A stretch of DNA of 64,000 nucleotides from Alphaproteobacteria bacterium. Its GTDB lineage: Bacteria > Myxococcota_A > UBA796 > UBA2385. Both the position numbers and the translations under genes were made by a program. The stretch is taken from NCBI GenBank assembly GCA_020632755.1, contig JACKEY010000013.1, positions 62,001 through 126,000 of the forward strand, given 5' to 3'. The notes under the pieces are model-generated. The model searched no databases. It worked only from the letters and a program-made list of their open reading frames with translations, and was not told the DNA's origin. This document shows, piece by piece, positions 22,736-31,800 of this stretch; positions within the stretch are counted from its first letter, which is position 1, and each line of letters opens with the position of its first letter.

Positions 22736-23579
22736 AGGCCGGATCGGGCAGCGGGCCGAAGTAGCGCTCCGGGTCGGCGAACCAGGCGCGGATGGTCCGG
22801 CTCATGTGGGCCGCGTGGGACCCGTCCAGGATGCGGTGGTCGAAGGTCGCGAACAGGCTGACCGTGCGGCCGACGGTGATCGCGCCGTCGACCACCACGG
22901 GCTCCTCCTTGACCGCTCCGACCGCGATGAGCAGCGGCACGCGGCTGTAGGGCACGAGCGGCACATAGGCCTCCTCCAGCCCCAGGCTTCCGACGTTCGT
23001 GATCATCACGCTGCCGAAGGGATCGCGGGGGATGCCTGCCCAGCGCAGGTCCAGGTTGAGGGTGTAGGTCAGGAGCCCGATGGTGTTGAGCACCCGGTTG
23101 AGCAGGAAGAAGGGGATCTTCTTGAAGGTGCTGCGCGTCTGCTCGAGCTCCTTGTCCTTGTGGGCGCGGACCTGGGCGACCCGCGCTTCCGTCTCGTCGA
23201 GGATCTCGAGCACGGTCTTGGCGTTGGCCCCGTGGATGGTGACGCCGGACAGGTCGATCTCGCCGCTCTGCTCGTCCTCCATCGCCACCTGGAAGAAGAT
23301 GCCGATGTCCTTGCGCAGGTAGATGCGGTTGAACCGCAGGATGGCGTTGGCGTCGGGCATCTCCTCGAGCACGGCGGCGGTGGCCCGGACCAGCATGTGG
23401 GTCAGCGTGAGCCGCCGGCCCGTGCGCTCGCGAAAAGCGTCGATGTAGGCCAGCACCGGGTCGGCGGGCAGCTTCAGGCAGCCGTAGACGCTGGGGTCGT
23501 AGGCCGTCTTCCAGGTGCCGATGGCGATGCGGCGGAAGGAGGAGAGGTTCTGCTTGGGCTGGAGCTGCAGGTGGGGCAT
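22734..23579 (-). CDS. Stand-alone 2-oxoacid dehydrogenase E2-type acyltransferase
   Basis: The 281-residue protein has the catalytic fold of dihydrolipoamide and chloramphenicol acyltransferases. The catalytic HxxxDG motif is present near the C terminus as DHRILDGSHAAHM, and the typical FGSVMITNVGSLGLEEAY and PLLIAVGAV segments precede it. It lacks lipoyl and subunit-binding domains, so it is not a normal E2 subunit. It probably transfers an acyl group from CoA or lipoyl to an unknown acceptor. The ATG at 23577-23579 lies five bases after the metalloprotease stop, so it is the last gene of the minus-strand run starting at 32891. Confidence 0.85.
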   Translation of the reverse strand: MPHLQLQPKQNLSSFRRIAIGTWKTAYDPSVYGCLKLPADPVLAYIDAFRERTGRRLTLTHMLVRATAAVLEEMPDANAILRFNRIYLRKDIGIFFQVAMEDEQSGEIDLSGVTIHGANAKTVLEILDETEARVAQVRAHKDKELEQTRSTFKKIPFFLLNRVLNTIGLLTYTLNLDLRWAGIPRDPFGSVMITNVGSLGLEEAYVPLVPYSRVPLLIAVGAVKEEPVVVDGAITVGRTVSLFATFDHRILDGSHAAHMSRTIRAWFADPERYFGPLPDPA

Positions 23580-23584
23580 GGGAC

Positions 23585-25105
23585 TCAGCGCCGGCGGCGG
23601 AGGAGGGGGAGGAGGAGGAGCATGCCGAGGGAGAAGCCCGCCGGGGAGGCGGCTCCGGTGCAGCCGCAGCCGCCCTTCTCGTCGGTGTCGTCCAGCGGCG
23701 GGCGGGAGTGCGGCCCGTCGCCGCTGTCGTCGCCGCCCCCGTCGGTGGTCCCGTCGGTGCCGCCGTCGGTGCCGCCGTCGGTGCCGCCGTCGGTGCCGCC
23801 GTCGGTCCCGCCGCTGTCCGCGCCGCCGTCGCCCGGCGCTTCGTCGGTGACCGTGAAGGTCACGGTGACGTCGGCGCTCTTGATGGTGTCGTCGCCGTCG
23901 AAGCTGGACTTGCCCAGGTTGACCAGGCCGACGGTCAGCGTGCCGCCGTCCTGGAGCGGGATGGCGCCGGTCTTGCCCTTCTGGCTGTGGACCGTGTCCA
24001 GGTCCTGGACCGCGATGACGGCCCAGCGCGTGTCGGCATCGCTGTCGACGTCGTAGGCCAGCCACTGCCCGGCCGCGGTGCCCGGGCTCTGCACGTCGAA
24101 GTAGACGACGCCGGTCTCGTAGGGCCCGATCTCCGGGCTGAGGGCGGCGTGATCGTCGGTCGCGAGGTCCAGGCTGCCGGCCCGCTCGGCCACCCACTGG
24201 GCGCCCACCCACGGAGCCCACTCGGGCGCGTCCGTGGTGCCCAGGCGCAGCCGCATCGCCGACAGGTCGAGCAGCGCGGCCTCCCAGTCGCCCGAGACCG
24301 CGTCCCAGGCGTCGAGCACGTCGGGCTCGTTGGTCCAGCCCTCCTGGGCCGCGGCGGCCCACAGGGCCGCGCCGGTGCTGCCGCTGCCGTCGCCGTGTTC
24401 GTCCTCCATGTGCATCGACCAGACGGCGCCGCCGTACTCGTAGTACGACCACAGCCCGTGCCGGTGGTAGAGCATGGTGCCGTCGGCCAGCACGCCGGCC
24501 CAGGGCGCGACCTGGAAGTCGACCACGTAGGACCGGTAGAGCGGCCGCTCCGGGTAGGTCCAGCTCTCGGCCGCCGACGCCGTGCTCTCCCAGATCATGT
24601 AGGTCGGCTCGGTGAAGTCGGTCGCGTACTGCAGCACGTGGTTGAACTCGTGCACGACGTAGAGCTCGAGCTCGTCGTCGGGCACGCTGGGGTCGATGAC
24701 GATGATGGTGTGACAGCTCATCTGGCCGTCGCCGGTCACCGCGTCTTCGTACGGCCCGATGGTGTAGGCGCCGCCGTCGGTGCCCTCGGTGCTGATGTAG
24801 ATGTCCAGGATGCCGTCGTCGTCGTCCACCGGGGCGTTGAAGCCGATGCCGTCGACCTGGGCGGCCCAGGCTTCGCCGGCGGCCACGACGACCCGGTCGC
24901 ACAGGGACTCCTGGCTGGACTCGGCGTAGTGGCAGGCCACCGGGTACGCGTCGGAGAACACGCTGCCGACGTGCGCTGGACGGCGCTCGGCAGGGGGCGC
25001 TTCGGTGGCGCTGGACATCAGCGGCGGGCGGAGGTCGACGACGCCGGGCGGCAGGACCTGGCCACCGAGCTGCAGCAGCGCCAGGGCGGGGGTGTGGCAG
25101 AGCAT
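23585..25105 (-). CDS. Secreted zinc metalloprotease-like protein with MYXO-CTERM-like tail
   Basis: The protein has 506 residues. It has a candidate zinc site HEFNH at residues 152-156 with a preceding VV-rich strand, and a mature domain rich in aromatic and acidic residues. The C-terminal third has a GTDG/DSG stalk and then a sorting tail: DEKGGCGCTGAASPAG, a hydrophobic FSLGMLLLLPLL and RRRR. That Cys-Gly-Cys, helix, Arg-cluster layout is the MYXO-CTERM type, processed and lipid-linked or exported at the myxobacterial surface. The ATG at 25103-25105 has GAGGAGGGAG upstream. The N terminus is only weakly signal-like. Active protease is inferred from the HExxH motif and was not confirmed by a third zinc ligand. 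Confidence 0.85.
   Translation of the reverse strand: MLCHTPALALLQLGGQVLPPGVVDLRPPLMSSATEAPPAERRPAHVGSVFSDAYPVACHYAESSQESLCDRVVVAAGEAWAAQVDGIGFNAPVDDDDGILDIYISTEGTDGGAYTIGPYEDAVTGDGQMSCHTIIVIDPSVPDDELELYVVHEFNHVLQYATDFTEPTYMIWESTASAAESWTYPERPLYRSYVVDFQVAPWAGVLADGTMLYHRHGLWSYYEYGGAVWSMHMEDEHGDGSGSTGAALWAAAAQEGWTNEPDVLDAWDAVSGDWEAALLDLSAMRLRLGTTDAPEWAPWVGAQWVAERAGSLDLATDDHAALSPEIGPYETGVVYFDVQSPGTAAGQWLAYDVDSDADTRWAVIAVQDLDTVHSQKGKTGAIPLQDGGTLTVGLVNLGKSSFDGDDTIKSADVTVTFTVTDEAPGDGGADSGGTDGGTDGGTDGGTDGGTDGTTDGGGDDSGDGPHSRPPLDDTDEKGGCGCTGAASPAGFSLGMLLLLPLLRRRR
23741..23810 (-). repeat. 12-base tandem repeat coding the GTDG stalk
   Basis: About five 12-base units with core GTCGGTGCCGCC code repeated Gly-Thr-Asp-Gly in the linker before the MYXO-CTERM-like tail. 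They are nearly exact and in frame, so linker length may vary between strains. Confidence 0.85.
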
Positions 25106-25150
25106 GGCTCCCTCCTCGGGAACCCACAGCCTACTCCCTCGCCCCCCGGC

Positions 25151-26176
25151 TCAGTGCGCGACGATCCGTGCGAACTTGTCGATGACGGCGAAGGACCGGG
25201 GTGCGACCTCGTCGCCCAGCACGTCGATGCGGCTGTCCGCGATGGTGGCGCCGAGCGACAGGGCCTTGACCATGTACCCGACGCGCTCGGGGCGGAGCCC
25301 CATCGCGCGGGTGGCCGCCGCGTCGACCGACGGCAGGTCCTCGCCCATCAGCACCACGCCGGCGTCGACGGCGCTGCCCATGATCGGGCCGTCGCCTTCC
25401 ATGCCGACGATGCCGTCGACGATGGCGAAGGCCGGGCGGATGGCGGACCACAGGTCGACGATCGAGTTGCTGATCCCCGCGAAGTGCAGCGGGTTCTTGG
25501 GCCAGCCGACCACGCTGCCCGGCACGGTGCCGAACAGGTTCTTCATGCTGAGGGTGACGCCGACATGGTGGTGGGTCTTGAGCTTGGGCAGGCTGACAAA
25601 CAGGTCCGCGGCCATCACGGTCTTCGCGACCGGCAGCGTGTCGAGTCCGGTCAGGTTGCCGGGCGGACGGACGAAGGCCGCGTCGTCCAGGTTCAGGTCG
25701 ACGAAGGGCACGCCGATGTCGCGGAGCAGCGCGTCCAGGCCGGTCTGCTCCAGGATGTACTCGCTGTCGCGGGTGTGGCCGGCGCCTTCGGCCACGGTCA
25801 CCTGCTTCGCGCCGGCCCGCAGCAGGCTCTCGGCGACGGCGACGATGAACCGCGGGTCGGTGTTGATCGGCCGGTCGGGGTGCACCTCGACCAGGTTCGG
25901 CTTGAGCACGACGCTGCTGCCCTTGACCTTCGCCAGGAAGGCCGGGAAGGCGGCCAGGCCTTCGCCGAGCTGGCGGGCCAGGTCGTCGCCGTAGCCGCCC
26001 GTCACCCGCTGCCGCAGCACGGTGGTGGGCGGCTGCCGCTGCACGTTCCAGACGTTCGCGCCCACGGCTCCGGCGGCCAGCAGGGTGGCGCCGCCCAGCA
26101 GCACGCGCCGGCGGCTGGGAGAGAGCAGCCGCAGGCCGTCGGCGGCCTGTTGCTTGGGATCAGGCCCGGAAGGCAT
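25151..26176 (-). CDS. DUF362 protein with Tat signal
   Basis: The protein has 341 residues. Near residue 20 it has a twin-arginine motif SRRRVLLGG followed by an Ala/Gly-rich hydrophobic stretch, so a folded protein is probably exported by Tat. The body matches DUF362: VVLKPNLVEVHP, VTVAEGAGHTRDSEY, LPKLKTHHHVGVTLSMKNLFG and VDGIVGMEGDGPIMG. DUF362 proteins are often linked to iron-sulphur or redox cofactors, but no CxxC cluster motif is seen here. The ATG at 26174-26176 has AAGGAG six bases before it and lies inside the end of the upstream gene (17-base overlap). The function of the family is not established. Confidence 0.87.
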   Translation of the reverse strand: MPSGPDPKQQAADGLRLLSPSRRRVLLGGATLLAAGAVGANVWNVQRQPPTTVLRQRVTGGYGDDLARQLGEGLAAFPAFLAKVKGSSVVLKPNLVEVHPDRPINTDPRFIVAVAESLLRAGAKQVTVAEGAGHTRDSEYILEQTGLDALLRDIGVPFVDLNLDDAAFVRPPGNLTGLDTLPVAKTVMAADLFVSLPKLKTHHHVGVTLSMKNLFGTVPGSVVGWPKNPLHFAGISNSIVDLWSAIRPAFAIVDGIVGMEGDGPIMGSAVDAGVVLMGEDLPSVDAAATRAMGLRPERVGYMVKALSLGATIADSRIDVLGDEVAPRSFAVIDKFARIVAH

Positions 26177-27032
26177 GGTGGTGCTCCTTCCCCAGGGTGA
26201 GCGCGGCGCAGGCCAGGGCGGTGAGATCGGCCCGCCCGCGGCAGCCGTCGTCGGTGACACGAGGGGCCAGCAGGTCCAGGTAGGGCCGCGGGTCGCGCCC
26301 GTGGACCGCGCTGGCGAGCGCACCGAGCGACAGGCCCATGGTGCTCGGCCGGTCCAGGATGCCGCGCAGGAAGTCGAAGCCGCGCTCGGCCATCGGGCCG
26401 CTGTCGCAGGCCATCAGCGCCCAGCCGGTCGCGTCGAGGTGGCTGTCCAGCTCGGCGCCGAACACGCGCGGGTTGCCGTAGTTCCAGCCGCCGTCGTGGC
26501 CCTGGCGGTCGGCCAGGTAGGCGCTGCCCTGGGCCAGGCGTGTGCGGGCCTGCTCGGCCAGCGGCCCGGTCAGGTCGGGCAGGGCGCGCCGCAGGCCCAG
26601 CATGGCGAAGGCGGTCGGTTCCACCCACGGGGTCGTGCCTTCCTTCCAGGCCCAGCCGGGCAGGGTGGTGTCGAAGGCGTGCTCGGACTCGGTGGTGACG
26701 GCATGGAAGGCCAGCAGCGTGTCCAGGGCCCGGCCGGCCAGCTCGGGCGCCCGCAGCCAGGCGACGGCGGGCAGCAGGAAGGCGGCGTAGTCCTGGTCGT
26801 GGCTGCCCAGCCAGTCGACTGCCACCCAGGCGTCGTCCTGGCCGGCGGCGGCGGCCAGCACCGTGGGCTCGGGGCGGCCCTGCTGCCCGGGGGTGTAGCC
26901 CCACGAGCCGTCGGCGTTGCGGACGCGCTGCAGCCAGGCCCGGCCGCGGTCCAGGGCCAGGGCCCAGGGGTCGAGCTCGGCGGCGGGGCCCGCATCGGGC
27001 GCTTCGGCGGGTGTGGCGGGCACGGGCTTCAC
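26160..27032 (-). CDS. Terpene cyclase/prenyltransferase-like alpha-alpha toroid protein
   Basis: The protein has 290 residues. It shows repeated helix-pair units with QW-like or GGW signatures (RNADGSWGYTPG, GHDGGWNYGNPRVFG, WVEPTAFAMLGLRR), which are typical of squalene cyclase, prenyltransferase-beta and complement-like toroids. It is about half the length of a squalene-hopene cyclase and lacks the DxDD motif, so it is probably a toroid binding or non-cyclase protein. There is no signal peptide. It begins at GTG 27032, overlapping the preceding gene's stop by four bases (GTGA), and its end overlaps the DUF362 gene; the three are tightly coupled. Confidence 0.75.
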   Translation of the reverse strand: MKPVPATPAEAPDAGPAAELDPWALALDRGRAWLQRVRNADGSWGYTPGQQGRPEPTVLAAAAGQDDAWVAVDWLGSHDQDYAAFLLPAVAWLRAPELAGRALDTLLAFHAVTTESEHAFDTTLPGWAWKEGTTPWVEPTAFAMLGLRRALPDLTGPLAEQARTRLAQGSAYLADRQGHDGGWNYGNPRVFGAELDSHLDATGWALMACDSGPMAERGFDFLRGILDRPSTMGLSLGALASAVHGRDPRPYLDLLAPRVTDDGCRGRADLTALACAALTLGKEHHHAFRA

Positions 27033-27631
27033 AGGTCGGTGCCTCCGGCCGCGCGGGCCAGCTCGGGGTACCGCTCGTCCGCGGTCTGCACCAGGCGCGA
27101 GATGGCGTTGCGGAAGGTCTCGAAGCCCAGCCCGTCGCGCAGGTGCAGCTCCATCGACAGGCTGATCTCCCCCGACCGCGGGTTGAGCTGGAACTTGCCC
27201 AGCAGCAGGTCGTAGTTCAGCGACGCCAGCTGGGTGAGCAACAGCACCATCGCCCGGCTGCTGGTGGCTTGTTCCAGCCGCAGGTAGTCGGTGACGGCCA
27301 GGAACAGCACCTGTTCCTTCTCGAAGTGCTGGGCCGTGACCTGGAAGACCGCGTTGCGGCCGCGGATGGGCACGAACAGCACGCCGTCCTCGGTCTGCTC
27401 GACGTCGCCCAGGCCGACCCGCTCGAACCAGGCGTGGATCAGCGCCAGGTCGATGCGGGTGGCGAAGTCGGCCGGCGCGCTGTCGGCGCGGCATTCCTGC
27501 AGCTCGCCGCGGGCTTCCTGCAGCTGGCGGGCGAGGACCTCGTTCTCGAGGGAGAGCAGGCGCCGGCCGGCGCAGCCGCCGAGGAGCGGGAGCAGTGCGA
27601 GGGCCGCCAGGCGGGGGAGGGGACGCGTCAC
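27029..27631 (-). CDS. YbjN-like lipoprotein
   Basis: The 200-residue protein has a lipoprotein signal MTRPLPRLAALALLPLLGGC (GTG start at 27631) followed by a short coiled-coil (LLSLENEVLARQLQEARGEL). The remainder, with FFP-free strands such as GVLFVPIRGRNAVFQVTAQH and LLTQLASLNYDLLLGKFQLN plus SGEISLSMELHL, looks like a YbjN/type-III-chaperone-like fold. A YbjN-type domain on an outer-membrane lipoprotein is unusual, since YbjN itself is cytoplasmic. The stop overlaps the next gene's GTG start. The family assignment is by pattern recognition and needs a profile search. Confidence 0.72.
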   Translation of the reverse strand: MTRPLPRLAALALLPLLGGCAGRRLLSLENEVLARQLQEARGELQECRADSAPADFATRIDLALIHAWFERVGLGDVEQTEDGVLFVPIRGRNAVFQVTAQHFEKEQVLFLAVTDYLRLEQATSSRAMVLLLTQLASLNYDLLLGKFQLNPRSGEISLSMELHLRDGLGFETFRNAISRLVQTADERYPELARAAGGTDL

Positions 27632-27677
27632 CGGGGCATGGTAGCCCGCCCGCCCGGGGGCAGCGGGGCCCGTTCCG

Positions 27678-28865
27678 TCACGCCTGCAGGGCGGCGGCGG
27701 CGACGCGGCGCACCGACGGCAGCAGGCCCGGATGGGCGGCCGCCCAGGCCAGGGTCTTGCGGGCCTCGGGGGTCCCGCCGGCGACCAGGGCCTGCAGCAG
27801 GCGGGCTTCGGGACGGCGCACCCCGGCCAGGCGGCTGGCGGCAGCGCGGGCGGTGTCGCCGTCGCCGGCGGCCCAGGCGCTCGCCCCCAGCCGGGCGTGG
27901 AGCAGCCAGTGATCGAGGCCGGCCGCGGCGGCCTGTCGCCAGGCGTCGAGGGCTCGCGCGCCGGCGGCGTCCAGCGCGAGGGCGGCCAGCATGGGCGCGG
28001 CGGGGCTCTCGGGGAGCCGCGCGGCCAGGTCGTCGATGGCCTGGGCACCCCGCGCGCCGAGCTCGGCCCACAGCCGGGCGAGGGCGAGAGTCTGGGGCAG
28101 CCCCACCTCGGCGCTGCGGCCGACGGCCGTGAGCAGGGCGGCCGCTTCGTCGTCGTGCCCGGCGCACAGGCAGAGCTCGGCCAGGTCGACCAGGCAGGCG
28201 GGCGAGGCGCGCAGGGGCGAGCCCAGGATGCGCCGCACCCACTGCAGGGCCGGCTCGACCGCGCCGACCAGCAGGGCGGCCTTGACCAGGACCCGCCAGG
28301 GCCGCGGGTCGAAGGGCTGCTGCGCCGTGGCCCGCCGCAGGTGGGCGAGGGCGGGCTGCACGCGTCCGCGGGCGAGCTCGACCACGGCGGCGCCCAGCAG
28401 CGCTTCGGCGTGCGCGGGATCGTCGCGGAGCACGGCGTCCAGGGCGGCGGCGGCCTCCTCGGCGTCGCCCCGGTGGAAGCGCAGCCGGGCCCGCAGCACG
28501 TCGGCGTCGAGGTCGTCGGTGGGCAGGGCGTCCAGCAGGGGGCCGGCCAGGGCGTCCTGACGCTCCTCGACCGCGACCCGGGCCCGGACCCGCAGCACCT
28601 GCCTGCCGATCGGGCCGTCCGGCGCCGCGGCGGTCGTGGCGGCGCCCAGTGCGGCGTGGGCCCGCGCGCTGTCGCCCCGGTCGAGGGCCACCAGCGCGCG
28701 GCCCAGGTCCAGCGCCCCTGGCCCCAGATCGTCGAGGTCGTCGGCGGCGTGGACCATCGCCTGCCGGGCGGCGTCGTCGCCCGCGTCGAGCCGGGCGAAG
28801 GCGGTCACCCGCAGGCGGGCGAGGGCGTCGAGCAGTGCGGTGGCTGCGTCGTCGGGGGAGGCCAT
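27678..28865 (-). CDS. TPR-repeat protein
   Basis: The 395-residue, Ala- and Leu-rich all-helical protein has repeats of the TPR pattern (for example LDAVLRDDPAHAEALLGAAVVELARG, then LRRATAQQPFDPRPWRVLV as the next helix pair). There is no signal peptide or membrane segment, so it should be a cytoplasmic scaffold. It begins six bases after the stop of the 1059-residue repeat protein, and co-translation suggests the two proteins interact, perhaps as chaperone and client. Neither partner has a known function. Confidence 0.82.
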   Translation of the reverse strand: MASPDDAATALLDALARLRVTAFARLDAGDDAARQAMVHAADDLDDLGPGALDLGRALVALDRGDSARAHAALGAATTAAAPDGPIGRQVLRVRARVAVEERQDALAGPLLDALPTDDLDADVLRARLRFHRGDAEEAAAALDAVLRDDPAHAEALLGAAVVELARGRVQPALAHLRRATAQQPFDPRPWRVLVKAALLVGAVEPALQWVRRILGSPLRASPACLVDLAELCLCAGHDDEAAALLTAVGRSAEVGLPQTLALARLWAELGARGAQAIDDLAARLPESPAAPMLAALALDAAGARALDAWRQAAAAGLDHWLLHARLGASAWAAGDGDTARAAASRLAGVRRPEARLLQALVAGGTPEARKTLAWAAAHPGLLPSVRRVAAAALQA

Positions 28866-28871
28866 CGCCGT

Positions 28872-31800
28872 CTACCAGAGGTCGAGCAGGTCGTCGCCCA
28901 GCCAGTCCACGGCGCCAGCGACCCAGCCGTCGAAGCCGCCCTCGGCCTTCTCGGCTTCGAGGTAGGCGTCGATCCGCTCCTGGATGTCGTCGATCGCCTG
29001 GTCCATCCACTCGTCGACGCCGCCGATCTCCTTCTTGATCCACTCGATGCCGCGCAGGCCGACGACGCCGGCGAAGCGCACGCCGTCGACGGCGTCGAGG
29101 TCGACGCTGGTCTTGAGCCCGCCGCCGATGCCGAAGGCGCCGTGCAGCTTGCCCGACAGCCGGATGCGGCCGCCCTCGAGCCCGCCGGCGAAGCTGGCTT
29201 CACCGCCCAGGCCGGCGCTGCCCATCAGGCCCGCCCGCGCGGCGACCAGCTGGCTGGTGCCCGACCCGACCAGGGCCAGGGCGGCCTGCTGGTAGATGTC
29301 GCGGGGAATGTCGTCGAGCGCCCAGCCGATGCCGGGCACGTCGTCCATGAAGTCGATGAGCAGGTCGGTGTAGTCGGGCTTTCGCTTCCAGTCGACGCGG
29401 CCGCCGACCTCGACCCCAGCGGTGGCGCCGGCGAAGGCGCGGCCGCCTCCGCTCATCGCCATGCTGAGCTCCTCGCCCTTCTGCAGGTTGAGCTCGATGT
29501 TGCCCTTGGCTTCGGCGGCGACGGCGGCGTCGACGCCCGCGGTCAGCTTGACCTGCACGTCCTCGCCCAGCAGGTTCCAGTCGAAGGCCGGGACCTCGAT
29601 GCGCACGTTGCCGTCGACCAGGGTGGCCTTGGCCCCGGCGTTGCCGGTGACCTTGAGCTGGTCCTGGGTCAGCTCGGCGGTGGCGTTGGCGTCCGCTTCG
29701 GCCGCGGCGACCCGGTAGCCGGCGGACGCGTCCCAGCCCGAGCCGTCGGCCCACTTCACCGTCTGGCCGTAGGCCACCGTGCTGGCCGACGCCGAGGCCG
29801 TGCCCCGCCAGGTGCCGTCGTCGCGGGTGACGCCGGCGCTGCTGCGGGCCTGGGTCTCGCCCTCGCGGGTGGTCAGGGTGGTGTGCTCGTCGAGCTTCTC
29901 GACCTCTTCCCGGTCGATGCCGCGGGTGCTGTGCGACAGCTCGAGGCCGCCCTTGCGGCTGAGGGCGGCGCGGCTGTCGGTGTCCTGGCTGCCCCGGATG
30001 GTGCGGCCGTCGGCGGTGACGGTGCGGGTCTCCTGCGACGTGCCGTGCGATGCGGACAGGCCGAAGCCCCGCTTGCTGTCCCAGGTGCCGCCACCGGCGA
30101 TGTTGCGCTCGGAGGTCAGGCTGTGGCGGCCGGCGTCGTCGGTGGTCTCGAGGCGCTCGCTGTGCTTGCGCGAGCCGCCGAGCTCGACGGCGTGGGTCGC
30201 CGCGGCGTCGCCGCTGCGGGCGCGGGAGCCGGACAGGGAGATCCGGTCCTTGTCCTCGACCGCCAGGGTCCCGCCGTCGACAGCGGACTCGGTCTTGGTG
30301 GTGCGGCCCACGCCGACCTCGCCGCGGTGGGTCCGGTCTTCGCCCTTGCGCTCGGTCGAGACCCGACCGTCGGCGCTGCGCACGACGTCGTGTCGGGTGC
30401 CGTCGTCGTCGGTCCAGACCCGGCTGTCGGACAGCTTGCCGCCCAGCGCGGCGCTGCGGGAACCCGTCGGATCGGCCTCGCCGCGGCGCGACCGGCTGAC
30501 GTCCCCGGACAGGGTCGCCTCGGCGCTCTGGCGGCGAGCGACCTCGCCCTCCTTCCACGAGCGGTCTCCGCCGGCCGTCAGCGAGCCCTTGGCCCGGCTG
30601 GTGCGGCTGTCGGTGGCCAGGCCGAAGCCTCCCGACTCCTTCCGCTGGCGCTCGGTCTGGGTCGAGCCCTCCGTCGACGCAGACACGAAGCGGCCGTGCG
30701 TGACGCCGGCGTCGTCGGTGCGCGAGACGCGGCGTCCGGCGGACAGGCTGGCCTGGTGTCGGGTCTGCAGGCCGCCATCCGCGCGCTCGTGGCGCGCGCC
30801 GTCGCCGTCGACCGAGCTCTTCACGGAGCCGCTGAAGTCGTCGCGGATCGTGCGGCCGTCGTCGGTCTTGCGCTGCACGCTGTGGCTGCCGTCGAGCGCC
30901 AGCTCGCCGCCGCCCTGGATGCGCTGGTCGTCGCCCAGTCCGGCCACGCCGCCGTGGGCGCCGCCCTGGACGCCCAGGCTGGTCTTGGACCGGCCGCCGT
31001 CGTCACCGCGGGTCTCGACCGTGCGTCGCCAGGCACCGCCGGTGCGCAGGTTGCCCCCCGCATCGGTCAGGCCGCGCCCTTCGCCCTTGGGGCCGTGGCT
31101 GCCACCGCCGTCCAGGCCGACCTCGCCGGACAGGTCGGTCGTGACGGTGCGGCCGTCGGCGCTCTGCACCGTCGTCAGCCCGCCGGTCAGCCCCAGCTCG
31201 GCCGTGCCGCTGTGGCGCGCGGCATCGCCGAGCCCCTGGCGCTGGCCCTGGCCGCGGGCGGACAACCCGACGGTGCGCGTGCGCTCGGTGCCGGCGTCAT
31301 CGACCGCGGTGCGGGTCCGGCCCCACTCCCCAGCGGCGTTGCCGCGCAGGGTCTGATCCTTCAGCGTGCCGTCGTCGTGCGTGCGGGACCAGCCGAAGCC
31401 GCCTTCGCCGGCGGCGCGGGATTCGACCACGGTGCCGTCTTCGAGCTGCTGGCCCGTGACCACGTCGCGACCGAGCGCGAGGTCGCCCGAGGTGCTGCGG
31501 CGCACGTGCGGGGTTCCATCGGCGTCCTTGCGTGCGCTGCGCTGCAGCTCCAGCCCGCCGCGGCCCGTCGTGCTGGTGCTTCGCTCGCCGTGGTCCAGCG
31601 CCTCGGTCCCGCGGACCGTGAAGTCGCCCTTGCCGCCCAGGCTGCCGGTGCGGACCCCGTCGCGCGACGAGAAGCTGCCGGTGGTGCTGCCACCGGTCTC
31701 CAGGGTGCGGTCCCCGTCCAGGTCACGGCTCTTGCGGCGGCTCAGCCGTGCCGACTCGCTGATGTCCTGGCGCACCTCGAAGCGGTGCTCGGTCTCCCAG

